64,000 nt of DNA from contig NZ_VFPO01000001.1 of the NCBI RefSeq assembly GCF_006716765.1, forward strand, positions 2,356,001 to 2,420,000, in the 5' to 3' direction. The translations under genes were made by a program, and so were the position numbers. Below the pieces are notes generated by a model. The model was given only the letters and a program-made list of their open reading frames with translations, did no database searches and was not told the origin of the DNA. How positions within the stretch are numbered: position 1 is the first letter of the stretch; the number at the start of each line of letters is the position of its first letter. The stretch is from Actinomadura hallensis (GTDB lineage: Bacteria > Actinomycetota > Actinomycetes > Streptosporangiales > Streptosporangiaceae). Shown piece after piece: positions 16,411-25,569 of the stretch.

Positions 16411-17424
16411 TCAGTCGAAGGTGATGACCGCGCGGCCCCGGTGGACCCCGCCGTCCATGTCGGCGAGGATGCCCGGCGCGTCGTCCAGCCGGACGGGTGT
16501 GACCTCGGGGACGATCCCGTGCGCCGCGGCGAAGGCGAGAGTGTCGCGCAGGTCGTGCGGGGAGCCGGACGGCACGCCCATCACCCGCAGCCGGTTGGTG
16601 ACGAGGGCGGCGGGCGGCACCTCCACGTTGTCGGCGCCGAAGCCGAGGTAGAGCAGGGTTCCGTCCGGGCGCAGGCCGCCGAACGCAGCGAGGCCCGTGC
16701 GGGTGTCGGGGGCGGTGTTCATGACGACGTCCGCGCCGCCCCATTGCCGCAGCGCTTCGGCCGGGTCCTGCTCGGAGGCGGCGACGAACAGCTCGGCGCC
16801 GAAGCGGCGGGCCTCGTCCTCGGCGCGGCGCGACCGGGACACCACGGCGACGCGGGCGCCCATCGCGGCGGCGAACCGGACGGCCATCGTCCCGACGCCG
16901 CCGGTGCCGAGGACGGCGACCTTCGACCCGGCGGTCGCGCCGACGTGCCGCAGCCCGTTGAACGCGGTGATCCCGGCGCACATCAGCGGGGCGCCGGCCA
17001 CGGGGTCGAGCCCGTCGGGCAGCGGGGTGACGAACCCGGCGCGGCCCACGAAGTACTCGGCGTAGCCGCCGTCGCGGTTGACGCCGGTGACGGGCCGGGG
17101 CGCGCCGGTGCACAGGATCTGGTCGCCGCGGGCGCACTGGTCGCAGTGGCCGCACGACCCGTACGGCCATGCGGCGCCGACGGGGGTGCCGACCTCGGGC
17201 CGGTCGACGCCCTCGCCGAGCGCGGCGACCACGCCGCTGATCTCGTGTCCGGGGACGACCGGGAACGTCCCGAACGGGTAGTGGCCGCGCAGGTGGTTGA
17301 CCTCGGAGTAGCACATCCCGCACGCGGTGACCTTGACGAGGATCTCGCCGGGGCCCGGCTCGGGCACCTCCCGCTCGACGAGTTCCAGCGGCTTGACGGG
17401 TGCGGGCAGTATCGCGCTGCGCAT
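16411..17424 (-). CDS. Zinc-dependent alcohol dehydrogenase (MDR family)
   Basis: A 337-residue medium-chain dehydrogenase. Catalytic zinc ligands appear in ACGMCYSEVNH and VVPGHEISG, the four-Cys structural zinc site in GSCGHCDQCARGDQILC, and the NAD(P) motif in VLGTGGVGTMAVR. It oxidises an alcohol or reduces an aldehyde. The ribosome binding site decides the start: GAGAGGGG lies 5 nt before ATG 17424 and directly abuts ATG 17433, so 17424 is chosen. The gene is divergent from a TetR gene with inverted repeats between them, a typical repressor-target pair. Confidence 0.9.
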   Translation of the reverse strand: MRSAILPAPVKPLELVEREVPEPGPGEILVKVTACGMCYSEVNHLRGHYPFGTFPVVPGHEISGVVAALGEGVDRPEVGTPVGAAWPYGSCGHCDQCARGDQILCTGAPRPVTGVNRDGGYAEYFVGRAGFVTPLPDGLDPVAGAPLMCAGITAFNGLRHVGATAGSKVAVLGTGGVGTMAVRFAAAMGARVAVVSRSRRAEDEARRFGAELFVAASEQDPAEALRQWGGADVVMNTAPDTRTGLAAFGGLRPDGTLLYLGFGADNVEVPPAALVTNRLRVMGVPSGSPHDLRDTLAFAAAHGIVPEVTPVRLDDAPGILADMDGGVHRGRAVITFD

Positions 17425-17440
17425 GGCAGGCATCCCCTCT

Positions 17441-17495
17441 CGTGTAGCGGTGATACACGACGACGATAACAGCGCTATAACCCGCTGCATAGCGG
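17441..17495. promoter_or_regulatory. Candidate TetR operators between ADH and TetR genes
   Basis: Two inverted repeats lie here: CGTGTA (17441-17446) with TACACG (17454-17459), and CCGCT (17482-17486) with AGCGG (17491-17495). The octamer TAGCGGTG occurs in both elements (17445-17452 and 17490-17497). Their position just upstream of the divergent starts suggests binding by the adjacent TetR protein. Confidence 0.5.
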
Positions 17496-17525
17496 TGCTC
17501 GGGATTTTTCTGTAACGTTGATTTC

Positions 17526-18224
17526 GTGAGTGCGCAGAAGGACCCCGACACCCGGGAGCGGATCGTGCGGGAGGCCGCCCGGCTGCTCACCGAGTCCGGC
17601 GGCGAGCCGGTCTCGACGCGCGCCGTGTGCACGGCGGCCGGGGTGGGGGCGCCGACCCTCTACCACCACTTCGGCGACAAGCGCGGCCTGCTCGACGCCG
17701 TCGCCGCCCACGGCTTCGAGGAGTACCTGCGGAGCAAGCGCGCCCAGCCCGGCACCGGCGACCCGGTCGACGACCTGCGCCGCGGATGGGACCTGCACGT
17801 CGAGTACGGGCGGACGCACCCCGCGTTCTACACCCTGATGTACGGGACGTCCCGCACGCCGCCGGTCGCGGAGGAGGCGCACCGCATCCTGCTCGGCCTC
17901 CTCGAGGCCGTCGCCCGCGCCGGGAGGCTCCGGGTCCCGGTCGACACGGCCGCCAAGATGATCCACGCCGCCGGGGTGGGCGTCACCCTCGGCGTCATAG
18001 CGGGGGCGTGCGACGACGAGACGTCCGAGCGGACGAGGGAGGCGGTCCTCACCGCCGTCACCGTCCCGCCCGAGGAGGCGGACGGCGCGGGCGCCTCGGC
18101 CGCGGACCGGGCGGCGGCCCTGCGCGCGGCGCTCGCCGCCGATCCGCCGGTGCGCCTGACCGGGCCGGAGCGGGCGCTGCTCGGCCAGTGGCTGGACCAG
18201 ATCGCCGACGGCCGGCCGGACTGA
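17526..18224 (+). CDS. TetR-family regulator
   Basis: A 232-residue TetR protein. The N-terminal helix-turn-helix (about 10-55) reads RERIVREAARLLTESGG and then AVCTAAGVGAPTLYHHFGDK, with the diagnostic TLYHHFGDK end. The C-terminal ligand domain is variable and does not show a recognisable ligand class. GTG at 17526 is the start. It is divergent from the zinc alcohol dehydrogenase and presumably represses it and itself through the inverted repeats at 17441-17495. Confidence 0.88.
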   Translation: MSAQKDPDTRERIVREAARLLTESGGEPVSTRAVCTAAGVGAPTLYHHFGDKRGLLDAVAAHGFEEYLRSKRAQPGTGDPVDDLRRGWDLHVEYGRTHPAFYTLMYGTSRTPPVAEEAHRILLGLLEAVARAGRLRVPVDTAAKMIHAAGVGVTLGVIAGACDDETSERTREAVLTAVTVPPEEADGAGASAADRAAALRAALAADPPVRLTGPERALLGQWLDQIADGRPD

Positions 18225-18242
18225 CCCTCGGCCTCAGGCCGG

Positions 18243-18905
18243 TCAGCCGTCCGCGGACGCCCCGGGTTCCCCGTCGCGCTTCTTCCGCCGGGACGACGGG
18301 CGGCGCTTCACCCCGACGCCGCCCCAGAAGGCCAGGCCCCTGATGACGACCGTGGGGGAGCCGGGCACGCCGGGGCCGCTCGCCCGCTGGTCGAACCCGC
18401 CCATGATGCCGAGGCCGTTGACGTGCACGGTGATGTCGTCCGGCACGATGATCTCGAAACCGCCCATGATCGCCAGCGCCCGGATCGTCGTCTCCCGCTC
18501 CTCGAACCGCGCCTCGCGCAGGTCGATCTTCCCGCCGCCCCAGAACGCGAACGCCCGGAACCTGCGGGGGACGTTCCAGACGCCCGCCCGCCGGAACCCG
18601 CTCATGATCCCGAAGCCGGTCCGCCAGGACGGCGCGCCCTCCACCGGCCGCCAGTCCGCCGCCCCGGCCGGCGCGGGCGCGGGCGGCGACGCGCCGGGGA
18701 CGGGAAGGTCGCGGGTGAGGGGCTCCAGGTCCGCGTAGGTCTTGGCCGCGTACACCGCGGTGAGCCGCTCGTCCAGTTCCTCCAGCGTCAGCCGCCCGTC
18801 GCCGGCCGCGTCCCGCAGCACCTGCGCGACGCGCTCGCGGTCGGCGTCGCCCGCGCGCATCTCCGGTGTCACGGAGGGGCCGGAGCGGTCGGGGAGGTTC
18901 GTCAT
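18243..18905 (-). CDS. DUF1707 protein with LiaF-like C-terminal domain
   Basis: A 220-residue soluble protein. DUF1707 occupies about residues 15-70 (MRAGDADRERVAQVLRDAAG, then the LEELDERL and YAAKTYADLEPL segments). The C-terminal half repeats FWGG and IMGGFE units (AFAFWGGGKIDLR, LAIMGGFEIIVP, GLAFWGGVGV), the beta-helix-like YvqF/LiaF C-terminal domain linked in Firmicutes to cell-envelope stress sensing. No membrane helices are present. A role in envelope-stress signalling is inferred from family only. Confidence 0.85.
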   Translation of the reverse strand: MTNLPDRSGPSVTPEMRAGDADRERVAQVLRDAAGDGRLTLEELDERLTAVYAAKTYADLEPLTRDLPVPGASPPAPAPAGAADWRPVEGAPSWRTGFGIMSGFRRAGVWNVPRRFRAFAFWGGGKIDLREARFEERETTIRALAIMGGFEIIVPDDITVHVNGLGIMGGFDQRASGPGVPGSPTVVIRGLAFWGGVGVKRRPSSRRKKRDGEPGASADG

Positions 18906-18933
18906 GTTCCGAGCCTAGACCAGGACGCCGGGC

Positions 18934-21216
18934 CTACGGACGCGCCGGTTCGAGGCGGACGACCACCGACTTGGACGTCGGGGTGTTGCTCACCTCGGCG
19001 GTGCTGTCGAGCGGGACGAGGACGTTGGTCTCCGGGAAGTAGGCGGCCGCGCAGCCCGGCGCGGTCGGGTACGCCACGGCGCGGAAGGACGGGGCGCGGC
19101 GCTCGACGCCGTCCTTCCACTCGGAGACCAGGTCGACCATCGCGCCGTCCTCCAGCCCGAGGCGGGACAGGTCGGCGGGGTTGACGAACACGACGCGGCG
19201 CCCGGCCTTGACGCCGCGGTAGCGGTCGTCCAGCCCGTACACGGTGGTGTTGTACTGGTCGTGGCTGCGGACGGTCTGCAGCAGCAGGCGCCCCTCGGGG
19301 ACCCGCAGCACCTCCAGCTCGTTCACCGTCAGGTTCGCCCTGCCGGTGGCGGTGGGGAACCTGCGCTCGTCGCGCGGCGGGTTCGGGAGGGTGAAGCCGC
19401 CTGGTTCGCGGATGCGCTCGTTGTAGCGGTCGAATCCGGGGACGACGCGGGAGATGTGGTCGCGGATCACGTCGTAGTCGCGCTCCATCGCGTCCCAGTC
19501 GATGCCCGAGCCGGGCAGCGCCGCCTTCGCGAGGCGGCAGACGATCGACACCTCCGACAGCAGGCGGGGCGACGCGGGCGCCAGCCGGCCCCGGGAGGCG
19601 TGCACCATGCCCATCGAGTCCTCGACGGAGACGAACTGCGGCCCGGACTCCTGCTCGTCGCGCTCGGTGCGGCCCAGCGTCGGCAGGATCAGCGCGAGCT
19701 CGCCGGTCTCGGCGTGGGAGCGGTTCAGCTTGGTCGACACGTGCGCGGTCAGCCGGCAGTTGCGCAGGGCGGCCTCGGTGACGGCGGAGTCGGGGGTGGC
19801 GCGGACGAAGTTGCCGCCCATCCCGAGGAACACCTTCGCCCGGCCGTCGCGCATGGCGCGGATCGCCTCGACGGTGTCCACGCCGTGCTCGCGCGGCGGC
19901 TCGAACCGGAACTCGGCGGCGAGCGCGTCGAGGAACTCGGGCTTCGGCCTCTCCCAGATGCCCATCGTGCGGTCGCCCTGCACGTTGGAGTGGCCGCGGA
20001 CGGGGCACACGCCGGCGCCGGGCCGGCCGATGTTGCCGCGCAGCAGCAGGAAGTTGACGATCTCGCGGATCGTGGGGACGGAGTTGCGGTGCTGGGTGAG
20101 GCCCATCGCCCAGCAGACGATGATCCGCTCGGCCCGGAGCACGTCGTCGAGCGCGGCGGCGATCTCGCCGCGGGTCAGCCCGGTGGCCTCCAGCACGTCG
20201 TCCCAGTCCAGGGCGAGGACGTGCTTCTCGAACGCCTCGAACCCGTGGGTGTGGGCGTCGATGAACGCGCGGTCGACGGCGCCGGGCGCGTCCGACTCCA
20301 GCAGCATGCGGTTGAGCGCCTGGAACAGGGCGAGGTCGCCGTTGAGCCGGATCTGCAGGAACCGGTCGGCGAGGACGCTGCCCTGGCCGGTGATCCCGGA
20401 CGGGCGCTGCGGGTTCTTGAACCGCATGAGCCCCGCCTCGGGCAGCGGGTTGACCGCGACGATCCGGGCGCCCTTCTTCTTGGCCCGTTCCAGCGCCGCG
20501 AGCATCCGGGGGTGGTTCGTCCCCGGGTTCTGCCCGACGACGAAGATCAGGTCCGCCCGGTCGAAGTCGTCCAGCAGCACCGTTCCCTTGCCGATGCCGA
20601 TCGTCTCGCTCAGCGCGGACCCGGACGACTCGTGGCACATGTTGCTGCAATCCGGCAGGTTGTTGGTGCCGAACGCGCGGACGAACAGCTGGTAGGCGAA
20701 CGCCGCCTCGTTGCTGGTGCGGCCGGAGGTGTAGAAGACGGCCTCGTCGGGGGAGTCCAGGGCGTTCAGCTCCGCCGCCAGCAGCCCGAACGCCTCGTCC
20801 CACGACACCGGCTCGTAGTGCTCGGACCCGGCGCGCTTGAGCATCGGCTCGGTGAGGCGCCCCTGCTGCCCGAGCCAGTGGTCGGACTTCTCCGCCAGTT
20901 CGGCCACGGTGTGCCGCGCGAAGAACTCGCGGGTGACGCGCCGTGTGGTGGCCTCCTCGGCGACGGCCTTCGCGCCGTTCTCGCAGAACTCGGCGACGTG
21001 CCTCCGGTCGCCCTCGGGCCATGCGCAGCCCGGGCAGTCGAAGCCGTCCTTCTGGTTGACGCGCAGCAGCGTCAGCGCGGTGCGCCTGACGCCCATCTGC
21101 TCGTACGAGTGGCGGAGCGCGGCCGTGACGCCCGGCATGCCGGCGGCCCATGTCTTCGGCTCGGAGACCTCGAGACCCGCGTCGTCGAAGTCACCGGTCG
21201 GCGGCTTGCGGCTCAT
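18934..21216 (-). CDS. FdhF/YdeP-family molybdopterin oxidoreductase
   Basis: A 760-residue molybdopterin-dependent oxidoreductase of the YdeP group (formate dehydrogenase alpha-subunit-like). An N-terminal Cys motif (FDCPGCAWPEG, HVAEFCENG) is compatible with an Fe-S site. The TSGRTSNEAAF, CSNMCHESSG and VGQNPGTNHPRM segments form the Mo-cofactor domains, and the C-terminal half ends in a molydopterin dinucleotide-binding barrel (VRSHDQYNTTVYGLDDRYRG region). E. coli YdeP has been linked to acid resistance; the substrate is unknown. ATG at 21216 follows GAGGA by 11 nt. No accessory subunit gene is adjacent. Confidence 0.9.
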   Translation of the reverse strand: MSRKPPTGDFDDAGLEVSEPKTWAAGMPGVTAALRHSYEQMGVRRTALTLLRVNQKDGFDCPGCAWPEGDRRHVAEFCENGAKAVAEEATTRRVTREFFARHTVAELAEKSDHWLGQQGRLTEPMLKRAGSEHYEPVSWDEAFGLLAAELNALDSPDEAVFYTSGRTSNEAAFAYQLFVRAFGTNNLPDCSNMCHESSGSALSETIGIGKGTVLLDDFDRADLIFVVGQNPGTNHPRMLAALERAKKKGARIVAVNPLPEAGLMRFKNPQRPSGITGQGSVLADRFLQIRLNGDLALFQALNRMLLESDAPGAVDRAFIDAHTHGFEAFEKHVLALDWDDVLEATGLTRGEIAAALDDVLRAERIIVCWAMGLTQHRNSVPTIREIVNFLLLRGNIGRPGAGVCPVRGHSNVQGDRTMGIWERPKPEFLDALAAEFRFEPPREHGVDTVEAIRAMRDGRAKVFLGMGGNFVRATPDSAVTEAALRNCRLTAHVSTKLNRSHAETGELALILPTLGRTERDEQESGPQFVSVEDSMGMVHASRGRLAPASPRLLSEVSIVCRLAKAALPGSGIDWDAMERDYDVIRDHISRVVPGFDRYNERIREPGGFTLPNPPRDERRFPTATGRANLTVNELEVLRVPEGRLLLQTVRSHDQYNTTVYGLDDRYRGVKAGRRVVFVNPADLSRLGLEDGAMVDLVSEWKDGVERRAPSFRAVAYPTAPGCAAAYFPETNVLVPLDSTAEVSNTPTSKSVVVRLEPARP

Positions 21217-21334
21217 CGCATACACATCCTCGCGGTCGCCTGAGGGTCTCCTCCACTCTCGCATGAGGAGGGACTCGGAGGCCCGTGGCGGATCCGCGCG
21301 ATGGACGTACCGGCGGCTTCACCGTGCCGCGCGC

Positions 21335-22420
21335 TTACTGCGGAGGGCCTTCCGCCAGCCGGACGGTGGCGGACACCTGGGCGCCCTGGGCGGTGGTCCA
21401 CTGCACCTGGACGATGTCCCCGGGGTGGTGGGCCAGCATCAGCGTGGTCAGGGTGTTCGGGGAGTCGACGCCCCGGCCGTCGAAGGTGACGATCGACGCG
21501 CCGACCGGGATGCCCGCGGTCTCGGCGGGGGAGCCGGGGATCACCTCGGCGACGACGGCGCCGGGGGAGTTGGCGTTGGAGCGGACCTTGACGCCGAGCA
21601 TGGCGGTCGCCCCGATGTGCACGGTGAGGGACGCCTCGCCGCGCTGGATCTGCCGGGCGATCTCCAGCGCCCGGTCGGACGGGATCGCGTATCCGCGGTG
21701 GTCGGAGCCTTCGGACGCGCTGCGCGGCAGGCCCGCGGACGCGGCGGTGTTGATGCCGATGACCTTGCCGTCGGAGTTCAGCAGCGGGCCGCCCGAGTCG
21801 CCGGGCTCGATCGGGGCGTCGGTCTCGATCAGGCCGGTGAGCCGCTCGGTGGTGCCGCTGCTGTCGTCGCGGGCGGTGACCGACTGCTCCAGGGCGGTGA
21901 CGCGGCCGGTGACGACGCGCGGCCTGCCGCCCTCCCCGCCGGCGTTGCCGACGGCGGTGACGGGGTCGCCGATCTCCACCCCGGACGCGGAGGCGAACGC
22001 GGCGGCCTTGAGCCGGGTCGCGCCCTCCAGCCGGATGACCGCGATGTCGCCCGCCCGGTCGTAGCCGACGACCCGCGCGGTGTAGGTGCGGCGGTTGTCG
22101 GTGTCGGTGCCCTGGATCTTCGTGGCGCCGCGGATCACGTGGTTGTTGGTCAGCACGAGGCCGGTGGCGGTGAGCACGACGCCCGTCCCGGCGGCGCGGG
22201 TGTCGCGCAGGTTCTGCTCGGTCTCGATGTTGACGACGCCGGGGCGGCGGCCGCTGGGCTTGGCGGTCTTCTTCTCCGGGGTCGCGGTGACGGGCGGCGG
22301 GACGTCCTCGGCCGGGGGGCCCTGCGCGATCCGGCAGCCGGGGACGAGCAGGGACAGCAGCGTGACCAGGAACAACGCCATCGCGGCGCGCACGCCGCGA
22401 CGAAGGGTCCGCTCGTTCAC
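21335..22420 (-). CDS. Lipoprotein HtrA-like trypsin/PDZ protease
   Basis: A 361-residue S1C serine protease. The N-terminus has a hydrophobic segment ending in the lipobox LVPGC, predicting a lipid-anchored extracytoplasmic protein. The trypsin domain has the His in LTNNHVI, Asp in AGDIAVIRL and Ser in EPGDSGGPLLN. A single PDZ domain (about 265-355) follows, with MLGVKV and GSPAETAGIPVGASIV. It degrades or processes misfolded exported proteins. GTG at 22420 has AGGAGG 7 nt upstream, which overrules the ATG further up. Confidence 0.93.
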   Translation of the reverse strand: MNERTLRRGVRAAMALFLVTLLSLLVPGCRIAQGPPAEDVPPPVTATPEKKTAKPSGRRPGVVNIETEQNLRDTRAAGTGVVLTATGLVLTNNHVIRGATKIQGTDTDNRRTYTARVVGYDRAGDIAVIRLEGATRLKAAAFASASGVEIGDPVTAVGNAGGEGGRPRVVTGRVTALEQSVTARDDSSGTTERLTGLIETDAPIEPGDSGGPLLNSDGKVIGINTAASAGLPRSASEGSDHRGYAIPSDRALEIARQIQRGEASLTVHIGATAMLGVKVRSNANSPGAVVAEVIPGSPAETAGIPVGASIVTFDGRGVDSPNTLTTLMLAHHPGDIVQVQWTTAQGAQVSATVRLAEGPPQ

Positions 22421-22550
22421 CTGCCCGCCTCCTCGCTTTCCATCCATGATTCCCGAAATCCGGGGATTAGTCCCTCGGCCGTGATCAGGCGGTCGTCGGG
22501 CGCGGGGGAGGAACGCTAGGAGGCGGCGGGCGGCGCCGTAAGCCGGTGAG

Positions 22551-22582
22551 GGCGTCAGCGGGTGAAGGCGTCAGCGGGTGAA
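22551..22582. repeat. 16-bp tandem duplication at the hydrolase 3' end
   Basis: GGCGTCAGCGGGTGAA occurs twice head-to-tail (22551-22566 and 22567-22582). The second copy contains the last codons and stop of the phosphotriesterase-like gene, so the duplication just extends past its end without altering the protein. Confidence 0.9.
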
Positions 22583-23551
22583 GTAGCGCCGGGGGTTCTC
22601 CACGAGCATCTGGTCCACCTGGGCGTCGGAGACCCCGGCGGCGCGCAGGGCCGGCAGCACGTCGTCGCTGATGTGCCGGTAGTGCCAGTTCGGCTGCATC
22701 GCCGGGACCGTCGCGGGGTCGGGCCCGAACCAGTCGATGAAGCAGCTCGCGTCGTGGCTGAGCACGATCCGGTCGGCGTAGCCGCGCTCGCACAGGGCGG
22801 CGATGGTGGCCACCCGGTTCTCGGTGGGGTTGATGATGTCGAGGCCGAAGCGGTCCATGCCGAGGATCGCGCCGGTGTCGGCCAGCTCCATCAGGTAGTC
22901 GAGGTCGTTGCTGTCGCCCGCGTGCCCGATCACGACCTTGGTGAGGTCCACGCCCTCCTTGCCGAGGACGTCGACGACCGCGCGCCCGGCGTGGATCGAG
23001 CTCTCGGTGTGCACGGTGAGCGGCGCGCCCGTCTCGCGGTGCGCTCCGGCGACGGCCCGCAGCACCCGCTCCACGCCGGGGGTGAGCCCGGGGCGGTCGA
23101 CGGCGCACTTCAGGAACGCCGCCTTCACGCCGGTGCCGCCGATGCCCTCGGTGAGGTCCCGGACGAACAGGGCGATCATCGGGTCGGGGCCCTCGTCCAG
23201 CATCGTGCCCGGCCCTCGGTGGTGGAACTGGAAGGGCACGTCGTTGTAGGTGTAGATGCCCGTCGCCACGATGATGTTGAGCCCCGGGACCCGCTCGTTG
23301 ATCCGCTGGATCCGGGGGATGTAGCGCCCGAGCCCCCACACGGTCGGGTCGGCGATGGTGGTGATGCCGCGGTCGGCCAGCTCACCGAGCTTGGCGACCG
23401 CGTCAGCGACCTTCTCCTCCTCGTCCCACCAGTCGCCGGCCCCGTAGTTCTCGACGTTCTCGGTGCCGAGGACGAAGACGTGCTCGTGCATCAGCGTGCG
23501 TCCCAGCCCGGTGACGTCGACGGGGCCTCGGACGGTCTCCACTGCGGGCAT
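22571..23551 (-). CDS. Phosphotriesterase/lactonase-like metallohydrolase
   Basis: A 326-residue amidohydrolase-superfamily protein of the phosphotriesterase-like lactonase group. Metal ligands are readable: HEH in TLMHEHVFVLG, the carboxylated Lys in AAFLKCAVD, His in TVHTESS and IGHAGDS, and Asp in VLSHDAS. It probably opens a lactone or cleaves an ester. ATG at 23551 sits 6 nt after GGGAGA. It is divergent from a TetR regulator with a classic palindromic operator between them, so expression is expected to be induced by its substrate or a CoA-derived ligand. Confidence 0.9.
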   Translation of the reverse strand: MPAVETVRGPVDVTGLGRTLMHEHVFVLGTENVENYGAGDWWDEEEKVADAVAKLGELADRGITTIADPTVWGLGRYIPRIQRINERVPGLNIIVATGIYTYNDVPFQFHHRGPGTMLDEGPDPMIALFVRDLTEGIGGTGVKAAFLKCAVDRPGLTPGVERVLRAVAGAHRETGAPLTVHTESSIHAGRAVVDVLGKEGVDLTKVVIGHAGDSNDLDYLMELADTGAILGMDRFGLDIINPTENRVATIAALCERGYADRIVLSHDASCFIDWFGPDPATVPAMQPNWHYRHISDDVLPALRAAGVSDAQVDQMLVENPRRYFTR

Positions 23552-23583
23552 CGGCTCTCCCTTGTGCCGCCTGCGGGGGGCAT

Positions 23584-23597
23584 ACCGACCAGTCGGT
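23584..23597. promoter_or_regulatory. TetR operator ACCGAC-N2-GTCGGT
   Basis: ACCGACCAGTCGGT is a 14-bp inverted repeat of the kind bound by many TetR regulators of lipid and CoA metabolism. It lies between the divergent metallohydrolase (start 23551) and TetR (start 23662) genes. Confidence 0.75.
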
Positions 23598-23661
23598 TTC
23601 ATGGCAAGCTATGACGTGCGACACATCGGCGTCAATGCCCGCCCCTATGGGAGGTGCCCAC

Positions 23662-24294
23662 GTGACGGAGACGGCGGATCCCCGGCCGGCGGGAGCCGGA
23701 CCGGCGCGGGCGAGCGCGGTGGAGCGGAGGATACTGGACGCGGCGCTCCGGCTGTTCGCCGAACGCGGGTTCGACCGGACGTCGGTGCAGGGCATCGTGG
23801 AGGCCGCCGAGGTCACCAAGGGCGCCCTCTACCACTACTTCGACTCCAAGGACGATCTCCTCTACGAGATCTACCACCGGCTGATCTCCCGGCAGCTCGC
23901 CGACCTCGGCGACGTCCTCGCGCGCGGGCTGCCGCCCCGCGAGGCGGTCCGCGCGGCGCTGACCGGCCTGATCGTCAGCACGGCGGAGCACATCGACGAG
24001 GCGAAGGTGTTCTCCCGCGAGATGCACCGGCTGGACGGCGCGAAGATGCGCTCGGTCCGCGCCGACCGGCGCCGCTACCACGAGATGTTCCGCGGCCTCG
24101 TCGAACGGGGGCAGCGCGAGGGCGCGTTCGGGGACGGGACGCCCGCCGAGACCGTCACGCTCGTCGCGCTCGGCATGGTGAACCAGATGCCGTCGTGGTA
24201 CCGGGCGGACGGCCCGAAGCCCGCCGCGGTGCTCGCCGAGGAGGTCGCGGCGTTCGTCCTGGCCGGCCTGGAGAGCGGCGCGTCAGGCCGGTGA
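23662..24294 (+). CDS. TetR-family regulator
   Basis: A 210-residue TetR protein. The helix-turn-helix is RRILDAALRLFAERGFDRTS followed by VQGIVEAAEVTKGALYHYFDSKDDLL. GTG at 23662 is chosen because GGGAGGT lies 6 nt upstream; earlier in-frame ATGs lie in the operator region. The effector domain resembles acyl-CoA-responsive members in size, but the ligand is unknown. It is divergent from the lactonase-like gene and overlaps the convergent efflux gene by 12 nt at its end. Confidence 0.88.
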   Translation: MTETADPRPAGAGPARASAVERRILDAALRLFAERGFDRTSVQGIVEAAEVTKGALYHYFDSKDDLLYEIYHRLISRQLADLGDVLARGLPPREAVRAALTGLIVSTAEHIDEAKVFSREMHRLDGAKMRSVRADRRRYHEMFRGLVERGQREGAFGDGTPAETVTLVALGMVNQMPSWYRADGPKPAAVLAEEVAAFVLAGLESGASGR

Positions 24295-25569
24295 CGGCGG
24301 GATTCCGGCGTCGCCCGCCGCCTCCGGCTCCGGCGCCTCCGGCGGCTCCGGCGTGCGGGCGGCGGCCGCGGCGACGATCGACGCCAGCACCGCCAGGGCG
24401 GCGATCGACGCGGCCATCGGGACGGCGGTGCCCCGCCCGGCGATCCCGGCCAGCGGCGCGGCGGCCCCGCCGAGCGTGAACTGGGCGACGCCGAGCAGCG
24501 CCGAGCCGCTCCCCGCCGCCCGGGACGCGCGGCTCGACGACAGGGCCAGCGCCGTCGCGTTCGGCAGGATGAGCCCCTGCCCGGAGGTGACGAGGAACAG
24601 CGCGGGGAGCACACCGTACAGGCCGGCGCCGGTGAGGACGGCGAGGAGCAGCCCCGCCCCGCCCGCGGTGACGATGCCGAGCCCGGCGGCGAGCAGCCGC
24701 CGCAGCGGCACCCGCCCGGCGAGGCGGCCGCCGACCTGCGCGGCGGTCACGATCCCGAGGGCGTTGACGCCGAACGCGACGCCGTACGTCTGCGGCGACA
24801 TCCCGTAGATGTCCTGGAGGACGAACGGCGACCCCGAGATGTAGGTGAACATCGCCCCGAACGCCAGGCCGATCGTCAGGGCGTACCCGGCGAACGCCCG
24901 GTCGGTCGCCAGGTCCCGGAACGTGGCGGCCGTCGCGCGCGGCCCGCCCGCCGCGCGGCGCTCCGGCGGCAGCGTCTCCCCGAGACCGAGCAGCGCGCCG
25001 AGGAACAGCGCGACCCCCACCCCGGACAGGACGGCGAACAGGCCCGGCCACGGCACGAGCCGCAGCAGCTGCCCGCCGAGGACGGGCGCGAGGATCGGGG
25101 CGAGCCCGGTGACCAGCATGAGCATGGAGAAGAACCGGGCGGCGGCCACGCCCTGGTACAGGTCGCGGACGATCGCCCGCGCGATGACGATCCCGGCGGC
25201 TCCGGCGGCGCCCTGCACCACCCGCATCGCGATCAGCGTCTCCACGGTGGGGGAGACCGCGCACAGCACCGACGCGGCGGCGTAGGCGGCCAGCCCGGCC
25301 AGCAGCGGGCGGCGCCGCCCCAGCGTGTCGCTGAGCGGGCCCGCCACCGCCTGCCCGGCGGCCAGCCCGGCGACGCACGCGGTGAGGGTGAGCTGCGTCT
25401 GCACCGCGCCGGTCGACAGGTCGGCGGCGAGCGCGGGCAGCGCGGGCAGGTACAGGTCGATCGACAGGGGGCCGATGGCGGTCAGCGACCCGAGAATGAT
25501 GATCGACCACAGCCGCCGGTCCGGCGCGCCGCCGGCGGTCCCGGCGGCCGGACGGGCCGTCTGCGTCAT
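24283..25569 (-). CDS. MFS multidrug efflux transporter, Bcr/CflA type
   Basis: A 428-residue 12-helix major facilitator transporter of the Bcr/CflA drug:H+ antiporter group. It begins with SLTAIGPLSIDLYLPALPAL, the subfamily signature, and has the loop motif GPLSDTLGRRRPLL and antiporter motif C-like GLAPILAPVLGG. ATG at 25569 follows GAAAGG by 6 nt; the open frame that continues upstream is not part of the gene. Likely exports a hydrophobic drug or metabolite. It overlaps the TetR gene tail-to-tail. Confidence 0.92.
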   Translation of the reverse strand: MTQTARPAAGTAGGAPDRRLWSIIILGSLTAIGPLSIDLYLPALPALAADLSTGAVQTQLTLTACVAGLAAGQAVAGPLSDTLGRRRPLLAGLAAYAAASVLCAVSPTVETLIAMRVVQGAAGAAGIVIARAIVRDLYQGVAAARFFSMLMLVTGLAPILAPVLGGQLLRLVPWPGLFAVLSGVGVALFLGALLGLGETLPPERRAAGGPRATAATFRDLATDRAFAGYALTIGLAFGAMFTYISGSPFVLQDIYGMSPQTYGVAFGVNALGIVTAAQVGGRLAGRVPLRRLLAAGLGIVTAGGAGLLLAVLTGAGLYGVLPALFLVTSGQGLILPNATALALSSSRASRAAGSGSALLGVAQFTLGGAAAPLAGIAGRGTAVPMAASIAALAVLASIVAAAAARTPEPPEAPEPEAAGDAGIPPSPA

